Assembly: GCA_035569495.1 (NCBI GenBank)
Contig: DATMMX010000011.1
Coordinates: forward strand, 372,001 to 436,000
Length of the DNA stretch: 64,000 bases
Source: DASRDZ01 sp035569495
GTDB taxonomy: Bacteria; Chloroflexota; Dormibacteria; Aeolococcales; Aeolococcaceae
Direction: 5' to 3'
Position numbers and translations under genes: made by a program. Positions 15,807 to 24,939 of the stretch are shown here, piece after piece (positions within the stretch are counted from its first letter, which is position 1; the number at the start of each line of letters is the position of its first letter). Under the pieces are notes generated by a model, which was not told where the DNA came from, did not search any database, and saw only the letters and a list, made by a program, of their open reading frames with translations.

Positions 15807-18800
15807 ATGGCGCCGCCCCGACCGTCTGCCGTCGATTCCCCGTACCTGGCCGCACTGCGTTCTCGCGTCCTGGTCTTCGACGGTGCCATGGGGACCAGCC
15901 TGCAGTCCTGCGCGCTGACCCCGGAGAGCTTCGGCGGCGCGCATCTCGAAGGCTGGATCGACGGCCTGACGCTGTTCAGTCCCGACGTGGTGCGGGGCAT
16001 CCACCGCTCGTTTCTCGAAGTCGGCTGTGACGTGGTCGAGACCAACAGCTTCCAGGCCACGCCGCTGCGTCTCGCCGAATGGCAGAACGCCGAGCGGGCG
16101 CACGAGCTGAACGCGGAGGCGGCGTCGCTGGCCCGCGAACTGTGTGCAGAGTTCAGCACGCCGGAGAAGCCGCGCTTCGTGGCCGGGTCGATGGGGCCGA
16201 GCGGGTTCCTGCCGTCGTCGGACGACCCGTCGCTCGGCAACGTGCGCTTCGCCGACCTGGTCGAGGCCTTCCGGGTGCAGGCGCGAGGGCTGGTCGAGGG
16301 CGGCGCCGACCTGCTCATCGTCGAGACGCAGCAGGACATCCTGGAGACGCGCGCCGCCATCTTCGGTGCGCGCGCGGCCTTCGTCGACCTGGGCCGCGCG
16401 GTGCCGGTCCAGGCGCAGGTGTCGCTGGACGTGTCGGGGCGGATGCTGCTGGGCACCGACATCGGCGCGGTCCTGACCATCCTCGAAGCGCTGCGCGTCG
16501 ACGTGGTCGGGCTCAACTGCTCGACCGGGCCGGAGCACATGCGCGAGCCGATCCGCTGGCTGTGCGAGCACACCCGGCTGCCGGTGTCGTGCATCCCCAA
16601 CGCGGGGCTGCCGCGCAACGTCGGCGGCAACGCCGTGTACAACCTGGCGCCCGGGCCGATGGCCGACGAGCTGAGCCGGTTCGTCACCGAGTTCGGCGTC
16701 AACGTGGTCGGCGGCTGCTGCGGGACGACACCCGAGCACCTCGGCGAGTTGGTGTCGCGCGTGTCTGAATTGGCGGCCGTCTCTCTGGGCGCTGACGCGC
16801 CCGGTGGGGGGAGCCCCCCCACGCCAGCATTCGCCGCTGGAGTGCGGCCGAACGCCAGCGTTCCCCCCAGCATCGCCAGCGCCACCCGCAGCGTGACCAT
16901 CCGCCAGGAGCCCGCCCCGCTGCTCATCGGCGAGCGGGTCAACGCCCAGGGCTCGCGGCGGATGAAGCGCCTGCTCCTCGCCGACGACTACGACGGCATC
17001 CTGGAGATCGCCCGCGAGCAGGTCGAGAGCGGCGCCCACGCCCTCGACGTGCAGGTGGCGCTCACCGAGCGCACCGACGAGGCCGAGCAGATGCGGCTGC
17101 TGGTGCGCAAGCTGCAGATGGCCGTGGAGACGCCGCTGGTCATCGACACCACCGAGGCCGACGTGGTCCGCGCCGCCCTGGAGACGTACCCGGGGCGCTG
17201 CGTGATCAACAGCATCAACCTCGAGGACGGGCGCACCCGCGCCGACGCCTTCCTGCCCATGATCCGCGACCACGGCGCCGGGGTGATCGCCCTGACCATC
17301 GACCGCGCCGACGACATTGGTGGCATGGCCAAGACGCGGCACACCAAGCTGCTCGCCGCGCAGCGCATCCACGCCATCGCGGTCGGCGAGTACGGCCTGC
17401 ATCCGTCGCAGCTGCTCTTCGACGCGCTGACCTTCACCCTGGCGACCGGGCAGGAGGAGTACCTGGACTCCGCGGTGGAGACCATCGAGGGCATCCGGCT
17501 GATCAAGCAGGCGCTGCCCGGCGTCAACACCACGCTGGGCCTGTCCAACGTGTCGTTTGGCTTCTCCCCCGCGGCGCGGCCGCTGCTCAACAGCGTGTTC
17601 CTCTACCACTGCGTCGAGGCCGGTCTCGACACGGTGATCATCAACCCGGCACACGTCCTGCCCTACTTCGACATCCCCGCCGACCAGCGCGAGCTGGCCG
17701 AGGACCTGATCTTCAACCGCCGCCCCGACGCGCTGCCCCGCTTCATCGCCTGGTTCGAGGAGAACGCGGGCGCGGCGCAGCAGGAGGAGCGCGAGGACCC
17801 CTTCGCGGGCATGGCGCCGCCGGAGCGCATCCACCAGCAGATCCTGCACCGGCGCAAGGATGGCATCGAGGAGCAGATCGACCTGGCCCTGCTCTCGCGC
17901 GGGCCGGTGGAGGTGCTCAACGACATCCTGCTGCCGGCGATGAAGGACGTCGGCGACCGCTTCGGCGCCGGCGAGCTGATCCTGCCCTTCGTGCTGCAGA
18001 GCGCCGAGGTGATGAAGCGCGCCGTGGCACACCTGGAGCAGTTCCTGGAGAAGAAGGAGGGCTACACCAAGGGCAAGGTGGTGCTGGCCACCGTGTACGG
18101 AGATGTGCACGACATCGGCAAGAACCTGGTCAACACCATCCTCACCAACAACGGCTACACGGTGTACGACCTGGGCAAGCAGGTGCCGCTCAACACCATC
18201 ATCGACAAGGCGGTCGAGGTCTCGGCGGACGCGATCGCGCTGTCGGCGCTGCTGGTGAGCACGTCGAAGCAGATGTCCGCGTGCGTGCGCGAGCTCGACG
18301 CGCGGGGGCTGTCGTACCCGGTGCTGGTCGGCGGCGCGGCGATCAACCGCGGGTTTGGACGGCGCATCCTGTTCGTCGAGGACGAGCGCGCCTACGGCCC
18401 GGGGGTGTTCTACTGCAAGGACGCCTTCGAGGGACTGGAGACCATCGACGCGCTGGTCGATCCCGCGCAGCGCGAGGGGCTGGTGTCGCGCATCGTCACC
18501 GAGGCGCACACGCAGCGCGAGACGGACGCGCGCAAGGCGGAGGCGCGGGCTGCCCTCCCGGTGAGCAACGGGGCGCGTCCGGCGCGCAGCGAGACGCGCA
18601 CCGACGTGCCGATCCCTTTGCCGCCGTTCTGGGGCGCTCGCGTGGTGCGCGGCATCGACCCGCGCGCGGTGTACCCGTTCATCGACCGCAACTCGCTCTA
18701 CAAGATGAGCTGGCAGTTCCGCGGCATCCGCGACGAGCAGCGCTGGGAGGCGTTGCTGCGCGAGGAGCTGGAGCCGCGGCTGCAGCGCTGCATGGACGAG

Positions 18801-19442
18801 GTCGAGCGCGACGGCTACCTCGACCTGCAGGCGGTGTACGGCTACTGGCCGTCGTGGGCGGAGGGCGACGACGTGGTGATCTTCGACCCCGCCGACCGCT
18901 CCCGCGAGATCGGCCGCTTCCACTTCCCGCGACAGTCGGAGCAGAACCGGCTCTGCCTCGCCGACTACGTGCGTCCGCGTGAGGCGATGCCGGGCGACGA
19001 GCGCGACGTGGTGGCCCTGCAGATCGTCACGGTGGGGCCGGAGGCGACCGAGCGCTCCAACGCGCTGCAGGTGAGCGGCGACTACGACGACATGCTCCGC
19101 GTCCACGGGTTTTCGACACAGATGGCAGAAGCCACCGCCGAGTACGTGCACGGGCTGATCCGGTCCGAGCTGTCGCTCGGCGACGACCAGGGGCGGCGGT
19201 ATTCGTGGGGCTATCCCGCCTGTCCCGACCTGGAGGACCACCGCGTGCTCTTCGGCATCCTGCCGGCCGAGGAGATCGGCGTGTCGCTGACCGAGGGCTT
19301 CCAGCTGGTGCCCGAGCAGTCGACGGCGGCGATCGTCATGCACCACCCGCAGGCGCGCTACTTCGCCGTCTACACCGCGGCCTCGGCGCCGGACGACGCC
19401 GGTGAGCTGGTCGGGCGCGGCACGCCCGAGCCGGTGCGCTGA
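15807..19442 (+). CDS. metH: Cobalamin-dependent methionine synthase
   Basis: A 1211-residue enzyme that moves a methyl group from methyltetrahydrofolate through cobalamin to homocysteine. All modules are in order: homocysteine/zinc barrel (1-325; VFDGAMGTSLQ, Cys238 in GLNCSTG and the Cys304-Cys305 pair in GGCCGTTPEH), folate barrel (about 365-640; LLIGERVNAQGSR), helical cap, B12-binding Rossmann domain with DVHDIGKNLV (His768 is the lower cobalt ligand), and the C-terminal AdoMet activation domain (about 930-1200), ending with QARYFAVYTA. Length is normal. The linker between the first two modules (residues about 329-362) contains the dispersed repeat described separately. The M55 peptidase gene follows after 5 bases. 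Confidence 0.96.
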   Translation: MAPPRPSAVDSPYLAALRSRVLVFDGAMGTSLQSCALTPESFGGAHLEGWIDGLTLFSPDVVRGIHRSFLEVGCDVVETNSFQATPLRLAEWQNAERAHELNAEAASLARELCAEFSTPEKPRFVAGSMGPSGFLPSSDDPSLGNVRFADLVEAFRVQARGLVEGGADLLIVETQQDILETRAAIFGARAAFVDLGRAVPVQAQVSLDVSGRMLLGTDIGAVLTILEALRVDVVGLNCSTGPEHMREPIRWLCEHTRLPVSCIPNAGLPRNVGGNAVYNLAPGPMADELSRFVTEFGVNVVGGCCGTTPEHLGELVSRVSELAAVSLGADAPGGGSPPTPAFAAGVRPNASVPPSIASATRSVTIRQEPAPLLIGERVNAQGSRRMKRLLLADDYDGILEIAREQVESGAHALDVQVALTERTDEAEQMRLLVRKLQMAVETPLVIDTTEADVVRAALETYPGRCVINSINLEDGRTRADAFLPMIRDHGAGVIALTIDRADDIGGMAKTRHTKLLAAQRIHAIAVGEYGLHPSQLLFDALTFTLATGQEEYLDSAVETIEGIRLIKQALPGVNTTLGLSNVSFGFSPAARPLLNSVFLYHCVEAGLDTVIINPAHVLPYFDIPADQRELAEDLIFNRRPDALPRFIAWFEENAGAAQQEEREDPFAGMAPPERIHQQILHRRKDGIEEQIDLALLSRGPVEVLNDILLPAMKDVGDRFGAGELILPFVLQSAEVMKRAVAHLEQFLEKKEGYTKGKVVLATVYGDVHDIGKNLVNTILTNNGYTVYDLGKQVPLNTIIDKAVEVSADAIALSALLVSTSKQMSACVRELDARGLSYPVLVGGAAINRGFGRRILFVEDERAYGPGVFYCKDAFEGLETIDALVDPAQREGLVSRIVTEAHTQRETDARKAEARAALPVSNGARPARSETRTDVPIPLPPFWGARVVRGIDPRAVYPFIDRNSLYKMSWQFRGIRDEQRWEALLREELEPRLQRCMDEVERDGYLDLQAVYGYWPSWAEGDDVVIFDPADRSREIGRFHFPRQSEQNRLCLADYVRPREAMPGDERDVVALQIVTVGPEATERSNALQVSGDYDDMLRVHGFSTQMAEATAEYVHGLIRSELSLGDDQGRRYSWGYPACPDLEDHRVLFGILPAEEIGVSLTEGFQLVPEQSTAAIVMHHPQARYFAVYTAASAPDDAGELVGRGTPEPVR
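16806..16868 (+). repeat. Dispersed palindromic repeat inside the metH linker (copy 1)
   Basis: GGGGGG-AG-CCCCCC hairpin followed by ACGCCAGCATTCGCC, a 19-base extra segment, and CCAGCGTTCCCCCC. The same units without the extra segment occur at 58342-58383. It is translated in frame as part of a Gly/Pro/Ala linker between two domains. Confidence 0.7.
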
Positions 19443-19447
19443 GCAGC

Positions 19448-20290
19448 GTGGCGTTGGAGGTCTACGTCAGCATCGACCTGGAGGGCGTGGCGGGGATCGT
19501 CGCGGCCGAGCAGGTGATGCCCGCGCCGACCGACGCCTACCGGCAGGCGCGGCGGCTGATGACCGAGGAGGCCAATGCGGCGGTGCGCGCCGCGGTCGCC
19601 GAGGGTGCGACGCGGATCGTCGTCAACGACGCACACGCGCGCATGCTCAACCTCGACCCCGAGCTGCTCGACCCGCGCGCCGAGTGCAGCATCGGCTTTC
19701 CCAAGCCGTTCTACATGATGGCGGGGATCGGGCCGCGGTTCGCCGCGGCGCTGTTCGTCGGCTATCACGGCGGCGCGGGGTCGGCGCCCGCGATCCTCGA
19801 CCACACGTACTCGTCGCGCACGTTTCGCGCCGTGCGGCTCAACGGGGTGCGGCAGACGGAGACCACGCTCAACGCGGCGCTGGCCGGGCACCACGGCGTG
19901 CCGGTCGCCCTGGTGTGCGGCGACGAGGCCACCTGCGCCGAGGCGCGCGCGGCGCTCGGGCCCGACCTGCCCACCGTCGCCACCAAGGCGGCGTTCGGCA
20001 GCGAGGCCGCGTACACGCTGCATCCCACCGTGGCGCGCGAGCGCATCACCGCGGCGGCGCGCGACGGACTCCAGCGCGTCGCCGCGGGGCACCTCCCGCC
20101 CTACGTCGTCGCGCCCCCGTACGTGCTGGAGTGCGACATCCACACCACCCTCGCCGCCGACTACGCCTCCACCATCCCGGAGGTCGAGCGCCCCGCGGGC
20201 CGGACGCTGCGGTTCACCCACGACGACTACCCGACGGTGTTCCGGGCTCTGCTGACCATGGCCATGCTCGGCGGCCTCGCCGCGCGCTGA
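19448..20290 (+). CDS. M55-family D-aminopeptidase (DppA-like)
   Basis: A 280-residue zinc aminopeptidase of the DppA type, which in Bacillus frees D-Ala from D-Ala-containing dipeptides. The metal ligands are in place: VYVSIDLEGVAGI (Asp/Glu pair, residues about 5-17), the NDAHARM motif and LFVGYHGGAG with its His. Length agrees with the family. The GTG start is 5 bases after the metH stop, so it is probably co-transcribed with metH. Peptide recycling fits the ABC dipeptide transporter elsewhere in the window, but that link is inferred. Confidence 0.86.
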   Translation: MALEVYVSIDLEGVAGIVAAEQVMPAPTDAYRQARRLMTEEANAAVRAAVAEGATRIVVNDAHARMLNLDPELLDPRAECSIGFPKPFYMMAGIGPRFAAALFVGYHGGAGSAPAILDHTYSSRTFRAVRLNGVRQTETTLNAALAGHHGVPVALVCGDEATCAEARAALGPDLPTVATKAAFGSEAAYTLHPTVARERITAAARDGLQRVAAGHLPPYVVAPPYVLECDIHTTLAADYASTIPEVERPAGRTLRFTHDDYPTVFRALLTMAMLGGLAAR

Positions 20291-20294
20291 CGCG

Positions 20295-20591
20295 CTAGTC
20301 GGTGTAGCGGGAGATCTGCCGATCCTCGTCGCTGCGCTGGGCCTGGTAGAGGGCGCAGGACTCGGGTTCGGTGATGCACGGGGGCGCGGGGTGGCGGCCG
20401 GTGAACTTGTGGGTGCGGCGGTCGACGTGGCAGTCGGCCTTGTAGCGCGTCAGCATCCCGAAGGGACCGGCCGGCTCGCGGAGGATCTGCTCCAGGTAGG
20501 GGCAGCGGCGGCGCGGGCCGGTGTAGGCGCGCTGGGGACGGTCCGCGTCTCGGGGACGGCGGCGTGGGGGCGGCGGTGGCTCAGCCCGCAC
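20295..20591 (-). CDS. Small four-cysteine protein of unknown function
   Basis: A 98-residue protein (GTG start). The first 28 residues are Pro/Arg-rich. The rest holds four cysteines: RRCPYLEQ, ADCHVDRR, PPCITEPES and SCALYQ, in a spacing (C-x20-C-x17-C-x6-C or close to it) that suggests a zinc or iron-sulfur site. I do not recognise the family. It starts 9 bases after the stop of the receiver gene and is probably its operon partner, so a role as output or co-sensor is possible. Confidence 0.6.
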   Translation of the reverse strand: MRAEPPPPPRRRPRDADRPQRAYTGPRRRCPYLEQILREPAGPFGMLTRYKADCHVDRRTHKFTGRHPAPPCITEPESCALYQAQRSDEDRQISRYTD

Positions 20592-20600
20592 GGCGGGACC

Positions 20601-20984
20601 TCAGGCGTCGAGCATCGACTGGATGCGCGAGGCCAGCTCCTTGATCTTGAATGGCTTTCCCAGCGTCTCGACGTTGCCATAGGCTTCGAGCTTGGGGGCG
20701 GTGGTGGGGTTGACCAGGGCACTGACCACCAGCACCTTGGGCGAGGTGCCGTTCTCGGCGCGGATGCGCTCCAGCACCTGGGAGCCGCTCAGCTCGCCGG
20801 GAAGCATGAGATCGAGGAGGACCAGGTCGGGCTGGAACTCGCTGAAGAGCGCCAGGCCCTCGTCGCCGGACTTGGCCACCTTCACCTCGTACCCCTCCAT
20901 GGTGCAGAGGAGCGACTCGATGTCGGCGAGGGCGTAGTAGTCCTCGATGATCAGGACCTTCTTCATGGAAGTACCGATGGTCAT
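20601..20984 (-). CDS. Stand-alone response regulator receiver (CheY-like)
   Basis: About 127 residues that form only a receiver domain: KKVLIIEDYYALADIESLL (acidic pocket), the phospho-acceptor Asp in DLVLLDLMLPGELSG, and the conserved Lys in TLGKPFKIKEL. No DNA-binding or enzyme domain follows, so the signal must pass by protein contact. ATGs at 20984 (used) and 20966 are both possible; neither has a strong ribosome site. The four-Cys gene follows 9 bases downstream. Confidence 0.85.
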   Translation of the reverse strand: MTIGTSMKKVLIIEDYYALADIESLLCTMEGYEVKVAKSGDEGLALFSEFQPDLVLLDLMLPGELSGSQVLERIRAENGTSPKVLVVSALVNPTTAPKLEAYGNVETLGKPFKIKELASRIQSMLDA

Positions 20985-21077
20985 GTCCGTTGCAGCATAG
21001 GATCCGGCTGAAGCGCCGCTGAGCATAGCACGCACCCCGAGCGCCCTCCGGCTGCTTGCGACACTCCCGTGACGGCG

Positions 21078-22244
21078 CTAAATCTCCCGGTCGATGATCG
21101 TCGCCGTGCCCAGGCCGCCGCCGCAGCACATCGTCTCCAGACCGACCTGGCGGTTGGTCCGCTCCAGCTCGTGGAGCAGGGTGGTCATGAGCCGCGCGCC
21201 ACTGGCCCCGAGGGGGTGGCCGAGGGCGATGGCGCCGCCGTTGACGTTGACCCTGTCCATGTCCGGGCGGTGCTCGCGAGCCCAGGCGAGGGGCACGGAC
21301 GCGAACGCCTCGTTGACCTCGAAGAGGTCGATGTCCGACATGGTCAGGCCCGACTTGGCGAGCACCTTGGTGGTGGCCGGGATCGGCCCCTTGAGCATGG
21401 TGATCGGGTCGACGCCGACCACCGCCTGGGCCCGCACCCGCGCCCGCGGCGTCAGCCCCAGCTCGGCGGCCTTCTCGCGCGACATCAGCAGGATGGCCGC
21501 GGCGCCATCGGTGATCTGCGAGGAGTTGCCGGCATGGAGAATGCCGTCCGGCTTGAAAGATGGCTGCAGCGCGCCGAGGGTGTCGGGCGTGGTGCTGGGC
21601 CGGATGCCCTGGTCCTGCGACACCACCCGCGAATCGCCGTTGTTGCCGACCACGTAGGGGGCGATCTCGCGGTCGAAGCGGCCCTCTGCCTGCGCCCGCG
21701 CGGCGCGGCGGTGCGACTCGCTGGCCAGCTCGTCGGCCTCGTGGCGGGAGATGCCGTACTCCTCGGCGATCATCTCGGCGGCGAGCCCCTGGTTGACCAG
21801 GTTGTACAGCTCCATCAGCTCGGGTGGGAACGGCGTGCCCGGGCCCTGCAGCACGGTGCTGCCCATGGGCACGCGGCTCATCGACTCGACGCCGGCGGCG
21901 ATGGTGATGTCGCACACGCCGGAGGAGATCAGGTTGGCGGCGAAGTGCACCGCCTGCTGCGAGGAGCCGCACTGCCGGTCGACGGTGGTGGCGGGAACCT
22001 CGATGGGGAAGCCGGCGAGCAGCACCGCCTGCCGGCCGATGTTGACCGACTGCTCGCCCGTCTGCATCACGCAGCCGAAGACGACGTCCTCGACCAGGGC
22101 GGGGTCGAGCTTGGCGCGGCTCACCACCTCGCGCAGGACGTGCGCGGCGAGCTTCACCGGGTGGACGTCCTTGAGGTCGCCGTTCTTCTGGTTGCCGCGG
22201 CCCAGCGGTGTGCGCACGGCCTCGACGATCACCACGTCAGTCAT
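21078..22244 (-). CDS. Acetyl-CoA C-acyltransferase (thiolase)
   Basis: A 388-residue thiolase. It begins with VVIVEAVRTPLGR, has the nucleophile Cys in TVDRQCGSSQQAVH (about residue 90), NGGAIALGHPLGASGARL with its His, and the C-terminal MCCGGGLGTATI with the second catalytic Cys. Such enzymes either split 3-ketoacyl-CoA (beta-oxidation) or join two acetyl-CoA (polyhydroxybutyrate, mevalonate); the sequence alone does not decide. Start ATG 22244 has GGGAGAGAAGAG just upstream. The gene stands alone on the minus strand. If storage polymer is made, it could feed it. Confidence 0.92.
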   Translation of the reverse strand: MTDVVIVEAVRTPLGRGNQKNGDLKDVHPVKLAAHVLREVVSRAKLDPALVEDVVFGCVMQTGEQSVNIGRQAVLLAGFPIEVPATTVDRQCGSSQQAVHFAANLISSGVCDITIAAGVESMSRVPMGSTVLQGPGTPFPPELMELYNLVNQGLAAEMIAEEYGISRHEADELASESHRRAARAQAEGRFDREIAPYVVGNNGDSRVVSQDQGIRPSTTPDTLGALQPSFKPDGILHAGNSSQITDGAAAILLMSREKAAELGLTPRARVRAQAVVGVDPITMLKGPIPATTKVLAKSGLTMSDIDLFEVNEAFASVPLAWAREHRPDMDRVNVNGGAIALGHPLGASGARLMTTLLHELERTNRQVGLETMCCGGGLGTATIIDREI

Positions 22245-22316
22245 CGACTCTTCTCTCCCTGGTAAGGAATGGACGGGAGAATAGCAGCGGGTGCGTCGCG
22301 GACGCGTTGAGCACGC

Positions 22317-22367
22317 GGCGCGCCCTGGGTTGGAATGCAACGCGCGCCGTACGCCTGTTTGCAGGCG
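22317..22367 (-). terminator. Pair of hairpins after the glycosyltransferase gene
   Basis: Directly after the stop codon (reading minus) CGCCTG-CAAA-CAGGCG forms a perfect stem (22367-22352), followed by CGGCGCGC/GCGCGCCG arms around a 16-base loop. There is no U-tract, so it may be a Rho-aided end or only an RNA-stabilising structure. Confidence 0.35.
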
Positions 22368-23945
22368 CTAGCGGCGTGCCACGACGGCGAGCGTCACCGT
22401 CTGCGACGGGGCCTGATAGACCTGCAGTGACCCCGTCCCGACCGTCCGCTGCTCGACGTAGAGCACCTGCGCGCCCGTGGGCAGAGGGTCGGACGGCGAC
22501 AGCACCATCAGGTCGCCGGGCTGCGCGTCATTGGCCACCACGTCGGCGGCCTCGGCTCGCATGTGCAGCGCCTGCAAACCGTCGCGCACGTACGCGCGGG
22601 GATCCGGCTGCAGGTAGAACAGCGCCTGGATGTACACCGCGTCGAGGCTGGTGGACAGCAGCACCTCGTGGCCACCGGCGAGCTGCGCGGCGCGCTCGAT
22701 GGCGGGGCCCTCGCCGGTGTCGAACGCGGTCAGCGCGCGTCCCGGGTACTGCACGAACATGTCGTAGAAGTATCCGCCGGATTCGACACAAACAACGGCG
22801 GCCAGGCCCAGCGCGACGAAGCGGTGCGCGGTCAGAACACCGCTGAGCGCCTGCCACCCGTAGGCGCTGAAGCCGAGCAGGAACGGCAGCATCAGCACCG
22901 CGCGCAGCGAGTGCGGCGTGCCCTCGGCGGTGAGCGCCGCGGGCGCGGGGGCGAGCAGCGCGCCGAGCACCAGGATGCGGCAGAAGCGGTCGGTGCGCAG
23001 GCGACGAACGCAGATCGCCGCGCCGACCACGATGGCGGGCAGCGAGGCGACCAGCAGCATGCCGCCGAATCCCGTGCTGTGGCGGATGTTGAGGTCGCCG
23101 TGGGTGACCAGGAAGGGGAAGTCCCAGTAGGTGACGTAGTTGGCCACGAATCGCGACACCAGGGTGAGCAGACCGGGATGGTCGAAGCCGATGCCGATGA
23201 TGTCGTAGCGTGAGGTCAGCGCACCGGGATTGCGCACGCCGTAGCTGAGCAGCACGATGTACGCGGCCAGCAGCGGCAGCAGCGCCCACAGCCAGCGCCG
23301 GACTCGCGGCGCGCCGGGCAGCAGGAAGGCGAGCCCGATCACCGCCGCCATACCCACGCCGAAGGCGCGCAGTGTGGTGTACGCGAACACCGACAGCCCC
23401 AGCATCACGCCCGCCCACACGAACCAGCGCACCGAGTCACTGTCCACCGCGCGCGCCAGGAACCACAGCGACACCATCAGAAGCGCGACCCCCGAGATCA
23501 CCTCGAAGCCGAGCCTGCTCTCCTGCACCAGCCACGGCGTCGCGCCCGCGGTGGCCAGGGTGAGGATGGTCGCCAGGCGCGAGCGCGTGACCTGCCACGC
23601 CAGCATCGCCGCCGCTGCGCAGGCGACCAGCCCGAACAGCGCGGCGGGCAGGCGGACCAGGTATGGCGTCAGCGGCAGCACCCAGGTGAAGGGCGCCAGC
23701 GCGTAGATGTAGACGGGGTTCTTGTACTCGCCGAACGCCTCGAAGAACAGCGGGAGATGCGCGCCGTGCTCGTCGACGCCGTAGTGGGCGACGGCCCAGG
23801 CGTTGTAGCCGATCGAGGCCTCGTCGTTGTACAGCCCGGGCGGCGAGGAGTCGAGCGCGAGCAGATGGAGCAGCACCAGCAGCAGCGACAGCGCGGCAAA
23901 GGCGACGGCCCAGGGATGCTCGCGGACGCGGCTCATCGGCGGCAA
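22368..23945 (-). CDS. GT39/ArnT-like membrane glycosyltransferase
   Basis: A 525-residue polytopic protein with about ten to twelve membrane helices. After the first helix the outer loop has GLYNDEASIGYNAWAVA, the Asp-Glu pair seen in dolichyl-phosphate-mannose mannosyltransferases and ArnT-type enzymes, which use polyprenyl-phosphate sugars. FGEYKNPVYIYALAPF and RLPAALFGL are also typical of this group. The C-terminal 120 residues are a soluble outer domain. The ATG at 23936 (MSRVREH) may be preferred to 23945. The acceptor is unknown. The gene is upstream of, but not coupled to, the thiolase. Confidence 0.8.
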   Translation of the reverse strand: MPPMSRVREHPWAVAFAALSLLLVLLHLLALDSSPPGLYNDEASIGYNAWAVAHYGVDEHGAHLPLFFEAFGEYKNPVYIYALAPFTWVLPLTPYLVRLPAALFGLVACAAAAMLAWQVTRSRLATILTLATAGATPWLVQESRLGFEVISGVALLMVSLWFLARAVDSDSVRWFVWAGVMLGLSVFAYTTLRAFGVGMAAVIGLAFLLPGAPRVRRWLWALLPLLAAYIVLLSYGVRNPGALTSRYDIIGIGFDHPGLLTLVSRFVANYVTYWDFPFLVTHGDLNIRHSTGFGGMLLVASLPAIVVGAAICVRRLRTDRFCRILVLGALLAPAPAALTAEGTPHSLRAVLMLPFLLGFSAYGWQALSGVLTAHRFVALGLAAVVCVESGGYFYDMFVQYPGRALTAFDTGEGPAIERAAQLAGGHEVLLSTSLDAVYIQALFYLQPDPRAYVRDGLQALHMRAEAADVVANDAQPGDLMVLSPSDPLPTGAQVLYVEQRTVGTGSLQVYQAPSQTVTLAVVARR

Positions 23946-24079
23946 ACCCTACTACACCAATGGTCTCAGCAAACTCTCAGCGCCCCATGCGGAGGGCGCC
24001 AGGGACGGGCTCCAGGCTGTGCCCAGATCGCCGCCGTCAGCGGCGGCCGGGCAACCCACCACACGGAGACGTGAAGACC

Positions 24080-24397
24080 ATGGACACCCCCGAACCCGAC
24101 AGGACCCCCGCGCCCGGGAGCCGGCTCGGTGGATTGAGCCGCCGGACGGCGGTGGGAATCACCAGCGCCGGCCTCATGGTCGGCGGCCTCGCCGGCGGCT
24201 TTCTCATCGGCCACGCGGCCAGCCCGAGCGACACCACCAGCACCACCGCCGCCACGGCGTCGCCCAGTCCCTCGACCGGCACCGCGCCAGACGCCAACGG
24301 CACCTTCAAGTCCAACGAGGACCCCACCCACGAGTCGGGTGAGAGCGCCGCGCGCGAGGCGCAGGAGAACGCCGGGCAGCGGCCCACCGTCCCCTGA
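24080..24397 (+). CDS. Small exported or membrane-anchored Thr/Ser-rich protein
   Basis: A 105-residue protein. A hydrophilic lead is followed by SRRTAVGITSAGLMVGGLAG, a twin-arginine-like basic motif and hydrophobic segment, then a low-complexity Thr/Ser/Pro/Ala stretch and an acidic tail. It is likely held in or passed across the membrane. No family recognised. GGAG lies 11 bases before the ATG. Confidence 0.5.
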   Translation: MDTPEPDRTPAPGSRLGGLSRRTAVGITSAGLMVGGLAGGFLIGHAASPSDTTSTTAATASPSPSTGTAPDANGTFKSNEDPTHESGESAAREAQENAGQRPTVP

Positions 24398-24537
24398 GCC
24401 AACCCGGGCGGGGTCGGCGCGCGAGCCGGCCCCGCTTGCGCCGGCGGCGACACGCGGGTAGCGTTCCCGAGTCCGGCCCGGCTGCCAGGGGCAGGCTCTG
24501 CAGTCCGCGGCCGCCGGGCGCATCGGAGGACCTGACT

Positions 24538-24930
24538 GTGGCCGACCACCCCAACGCCGAGCTGTTCCGCCGCGGCTATGTCGCCTTCCAGACCGGCGAC
24601 CTCGACACCGTCCGCTCGCTGTTCGCGCCAGACATCGTCTGGCACGTGCCCGGCCACAGCCACCTGGCCGGCGACTACCGCGGCGTCGACGACGTGATCG
24701 CCCAGTTCATGCGCAACTTCGAGGAGACCAACGGCACCTTCAAGGTGGAGCTGCACGACATCCTCGCCAACGACGAGCACGCCGTGGCCCTGGCCACGGC
24801 GTCCGGGGAGAAGGACGGCAGGTCGATGCGCGACAACTACACCCACGTCGTCCACATCAAGGACGGCAAGCTCACCGAGTCGTGGATCTTCGACCAGAAC
24901 CAGGACGAGGTGGACGCGTTCTGGGGCTGA
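24538..24930 (+). CDS. NTF2-like / SnoaL-like family protein
   Basis: A 130-residue single-domain protein of the nuclear transport factor 2 fold (cone of helices over a curved sheet). Diagnostic segments are LFRRGYVAFQTGDLDTVRSL, FAPDIVWHVPGHSHLAGDYRG and the final KLTESWIFDQNQDEVDAFWG. Members are ketosteroid-isomerase-like enzymes, polyketide cyclases or ligand-binding proteins. The GTG start is chosen because GGAGG is placed 8 bases upstream. Convergent with tldE, 9 bases apart. Confidence 0.82.
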   Translation: MADHPNAELFRRGYVAFQTGDLDTVRSLFAPDIVWHVPGHSHLAGDYRGVDDVIAQFMRNFEETNGTFKVELHDILANDEHAVALATASGEKDGRSMRDNYTHVVHIKDGKLTESWIFDQNQDEVDAFWG

Positions 24931-24939
24931 GCCCGCCGC

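Noticed and set aside
15249..19346. A 1365-codon open frame on the minus strand across metH
   Set aside because: It is the antisense of metH in a GC-rich genome; it has His/Arg/Gln/Asp-rich nonsense composition and no domain, while the plus strand encodes an intact MetH.
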